A stretch of DNA of 10,378 bases, taken from assembly GCF_002855795.1 (NCBI RefSeq), contig NZ_NJPO01000006.1, forward strand, positions 1-10,378. Reading direction: 5' to 3'. The position numbers and the translations under genes were made by a program. Position 1 is the first letter of the stretch. Every line of letters starts with the position of its first letter. The stretch is from Candidatus Palibaumannia cicadellinicola (GTDB lineage Bacteria; Pseudomonadota; Gammaproteobacteria; Enterobacterales; Enterobacteriaceae). This document shows positions 8,572-10,378 of the stretch, piece by piece. The notes beneath the pieces are model-generated. The model saw only the letters and a list, made by a program, of their open reading frames with translations. It searched no databases and was not told where the DNA came from.

Positions 8572-8872
8572 GATCTCATTATCATATAGTTTAAGTCTAG
8601 CAGCAATTTTATTTGTTGTAGGCCTTACTGGGATAATTATCAGGCGTAATTTTTTCTTTGTACTCCTAGGGTTAGAAATAATGATCAATGCCGCGGCGTT
8701 AGCTTTAGTAATCGCAGGTAGTTATTGGGGTCAGGCGGATGGACAGGTTATGTATATCCTCGCAATAACCCTAGCGGCTGCAGAGGCCAGCATAGGTCTA
8801 GCACTACTACTACAGTTACACCGCTACCGCAATACATTAGATATTGATCTTCTCAGCGAGATGTACGGATGA
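8570..8872 (+). CDS. nuoK: NADH-quinone oxidoreductase subunit K (ND4L-like membrane subunit)
   Basis: NuoK is a three-helix membrane subunit that shares a proton channel with NuoJ and NuoN. It has 100 residues, exactly as in E. coli, and is very similar from residue ~10 on. The two membrane glutamates needed for proton transfer are present: E36 in GLEIMIN and E72 in AAAEASIG. Helices lie at about 3-22, 28-50 and 60-82. The start at 8570 is fixed by the length and by the N-terminal M-I-x-L, although the upstream DNA is a tandem repeat rather than normal gene or spacer sequence. The stop overlaps the nuoL start as ATGA. The repeat replaces the tight nuoJ-nuoK junction I would expect, so nuoK may initiate independently of nuoJ. 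Confidence 0.96.
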   Translation: MISLSYSLSLAAILFVVGLTGIIIRRNFFFVLLGLEIMINAAALALVIAGSYWGQADGQVMYILAITLAAAEASIGLALLLQLHRYRNTLDIDLLSEMYG

Positions 8873-10378
8873 ACTTAATCTATTTCATCATATTGTCTCC
8901 ACTGTTGGGATTCTTACTACTAGCGTTCTCTCAGGGACGCTGGTCAAATAACGTTACTGCGACTATCGGCGTCGGTAGCATAGGTTTAGCTGCACTCACC
9001 ACCGCTTGGATTTTACTAGTTAGTGGAGGTTATCTTAGCACGATCGTATTTCACCAGCCCCTGTGGACATGGATATCGGTAGCAAATTTTCGTATCGTTT
9101 TCGCTTTAAGTCTTGACCAACTATCGCTCACTATGCTTTCGATTATCACAGGTGTTGGATTTTTGATTCATCTATACGCTTCCTGGTATATGCGTGGGGA
9201 TGAGGGATATTCGCGCTTTTTTGCGTACACTAACTTATTTATTGCTAGCATGGCCCTCTTGGTACTGGCGGATAATTTGCTACTGATGTTTTTTGGGTGG
9301 GAAGTCGTAGGGCTGTGCAGCTATCTACTAATAGGTTTTTACTATACTGATAGTAAAAATGGTAATGCTGCCATGAAGTCTTTTATTGTCACTCGTATAG
9401 GTGACGTGCTGCTCGCTTTAGCACTGTTTTTCCTTTATTACCAGCTTGGCACGTTAAACTGCCAAGAAATGATGGTGCTAGCGTCACAAAATATTGCTGA
9501 TGGTTCGCAAGTGATAAACTACGCTACTCTACTGCTTTTGGGTGGTGCAGTAGGAAAATCGGCACAGTTACCACTGCAAACCTGGCTAGCTGATGCTATG
9601 GCTGGCCCAACGCCAGTATCGGCTCTCATCCACGCCGCGACTATGGTTACCGCCGGGGTTTACCTGATCATACGGACCCATGGCTTGTTCTTGCTTGCAC
9701 CATATGTACTTAATATGGTAGGTTTTATTGGCGCTGTGACGCTAGTGATAGCATCCTGTTCTGCTCTGGTACAGACAGATCTGAAGAAAATTTTGGCCTA
9801 TTCTACGATGAGCCAAATTGGTTATATGTTTTTGGCTCTAGGCGTGCAGGCATGGGATGCCGCTATTTTCCATCTGATGACTCATGCTTTCTTTAAAGCT
9901 CTTCTGTTCCTTTGCTCTGGTAGCATAATTCTCGCCTGCCATCATGAACAAAATATTTTTAACATCAGCGGGGGCGGTTTACGTAAATCGCGTCCTCTGA
10001 TTTATCTATGTTTCCTTGTCGGTTGTGCAGCACTATCTGCGTTACCTGTGTTTACAGCCGGCTTTTATTCTAAGGAGGAGATATTGTTTGGTGCTTTGGC
10101 TAATGGCCACAGTACGCTGATGTTGGTAGGTTTATTTGGCGAATTTTTGACCTCGATGTATACTTTCCGCATGCTCTTCGTCTTGTTCCACGGCAAAGAG
10201 CCGATGAAAGCTTATTCTTTTCGTAACCAAAACTTTAATTATTATTTGCCTTTGATAGTGCTGCTAATATTGTCTACTTATATTGGCGCTTGGCTCATAC
10301 AGCCTCTGGTAAATACCCTACCAGCAAGCGACTTGAGTGACTACTACAAATATATGCTAAAGATCGCTTCTAGTGCAG
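8869..10378 (+). CDS. nuoL: NADH-quinone oxidoreductase subunit L (ND5-like antiporter subunit), 3' end beyond window
   Basis: NuoL is the distal antiporter-like proton-pumping subunit of the membrane arm. Translating from ATG 8869 gives 503 codons open to the window edge, against 613 in E. coli. The missing part would be the last helices and the long lateral helix. Key residues are present: E145, D179 in VTRIGDVL, K230 in [16 protein letters not shown]335 and H339 in [15 protein letters not shown], and K343. The Lys-Asp pair that is K399/D400 in E. coli is K402/E403 here, and the usual WEGVG is WEVVG at 144-148. A two-residue longer loop (NISGGGLRK) precedes that pair. The start overlaps the nuoK stop as ATGA, with a weak GAG at 8858-8860. 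The gene is cut by the window, not visibly broken. Confidence 0.96.
   Translation, partial: MNLIYFIILSPLLGFLLLAFSQGRWSNNVTATIGVGSIGLAALTTAWILLVSGGYLSTIVFHQPLWTWISVANFRIVFALSLDQLSLTMLSIITGVGFLIHLYASWYMRGDEGYSRFFAYTNLFIASMALLVLADNLLLMFFGWEVVGLCSYLLIGFYYTDSKNGNAAMKSFIVTRIGDVLLALALFFLYYQLGTLNCQEMMVLASQNIADGSQVINYATLLLLGGAVGKSAQLPLQTWLADAMAGPTPVSALIHAATMVTAGVYLIIRTHGLFLLAPYVLNMVGFIGAVTLVIASCSALVQTDLKKILAYSTMSQIGYMFLALGVQAWDAAIFHLMTHAFFKALLFLCSGSIILACHHEQNIFNISGGGLRKSRPLIYLCFLVGCAALSALPVFTAGFYSKEEILFGALANGHSTLMLVGLFGEFLTSMYTFRMLFVLFHGKEPMKAYSFRNQNFNYYLPLIVLLILSTYIGAWLIQPLVNTLPASDLSDYYKYMLKIASSA

Noticed and set aside
8482..8688. Reverse-strand open frame of 68 codons with a repeating S-S-I-L-Y-P-L pattern
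   Set aside because: It is a by-product of the heptamer array, whose reverse complement has no stops in any frame. It lies antisense to nuoK and has no ribosome-binding site or family resemblance.
9445..9466. 7-bp inverted repeat (CTTGGCA / TGCCAAG) as a terminator in nuoL
   Set aside because: It is short with an 8-base loop, has no T-run after it and lies within an intact coding region; chance is likely.

Overview
The window holds one continuous, co-directional block of respiratory complex I (NADH:quinone oxidoreductase) genes on the + strand: nuoCD, nuoE, nuoF, nuoG, nuoH, nuoI, nuoJ, nuoK and the first ~503 codons of nuoL, which runs off the right edge. Order, the fused nuoC-nuoD gene, protein lengths and residue-level similarity (compared from memory with the Escherichia coli proteins) place it in the Enterobacterales. 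Several traits suggest a host-restricted symbiont with a partly reduced genome, perhaps a Sodalis-allied insect symbiont: base composition that looks AT-enriched for that order (by eye low-to-mid 40s % GC), frequent CTA, TTA, ATA and GTA codons, homopolymer runs inside essential genes, and altered gene ends. The genus cannot be read from this window; the lifestyle is an inference.

Layout: nuoCD (5-1795), nuoE (1798-2301), nuoF (2298-3644), a 33-bp AT-rich gap, nuoG (about 3678-6416), nuoH (6413-7414), nuoI (7411-7953), a 23-bp gap with a good ribosome-binding site, nuoJ (7977-8495), a 74-bp heptamer tandem-repeat spacer (8498-8571), nuoK (8570-8872), nuoL (8869 to the edge). Four junctions (E/F, G/H, H/I, K/L) are 4-base ATGA stop/start overlaps, pointing to one polycistronic, translationally coupled transcript. 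No promoter, terminator, RNA gene, mobile element or CRISPR array was seen. The operon promoter and nuoA-nuoB would lie upstream, and the rest of nuoL plus nuoM-nuoN downstream.

How the parts work together: NuoF (FMN, cluster N3), NuoE (N1a) and NuoG (N1b, N4, N5, N7) form the NADH-oxidising arm. NuoI (N6a, N6b) and the NuoD half of NuoCD carry electrons to the quinone site at the membrane, with NuoH. NuoJ, NuoK and NuoL belong to the proton-pumping membrane arm. Every cluster-binding Cys/His checked, and the main charged residues of the proton path, are present, so the complex looks functional rather than decaying.

This is mostly ordinary housekeeping DNA. The one striking feature is the heptamer tandem array (GGATAGA) between nuoJ and nuoK. 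It places a GAGG Shine-Dalgarno-like core every 7 bases, closes all three forward frames and supplies the first two bases of the nuoK start codon.
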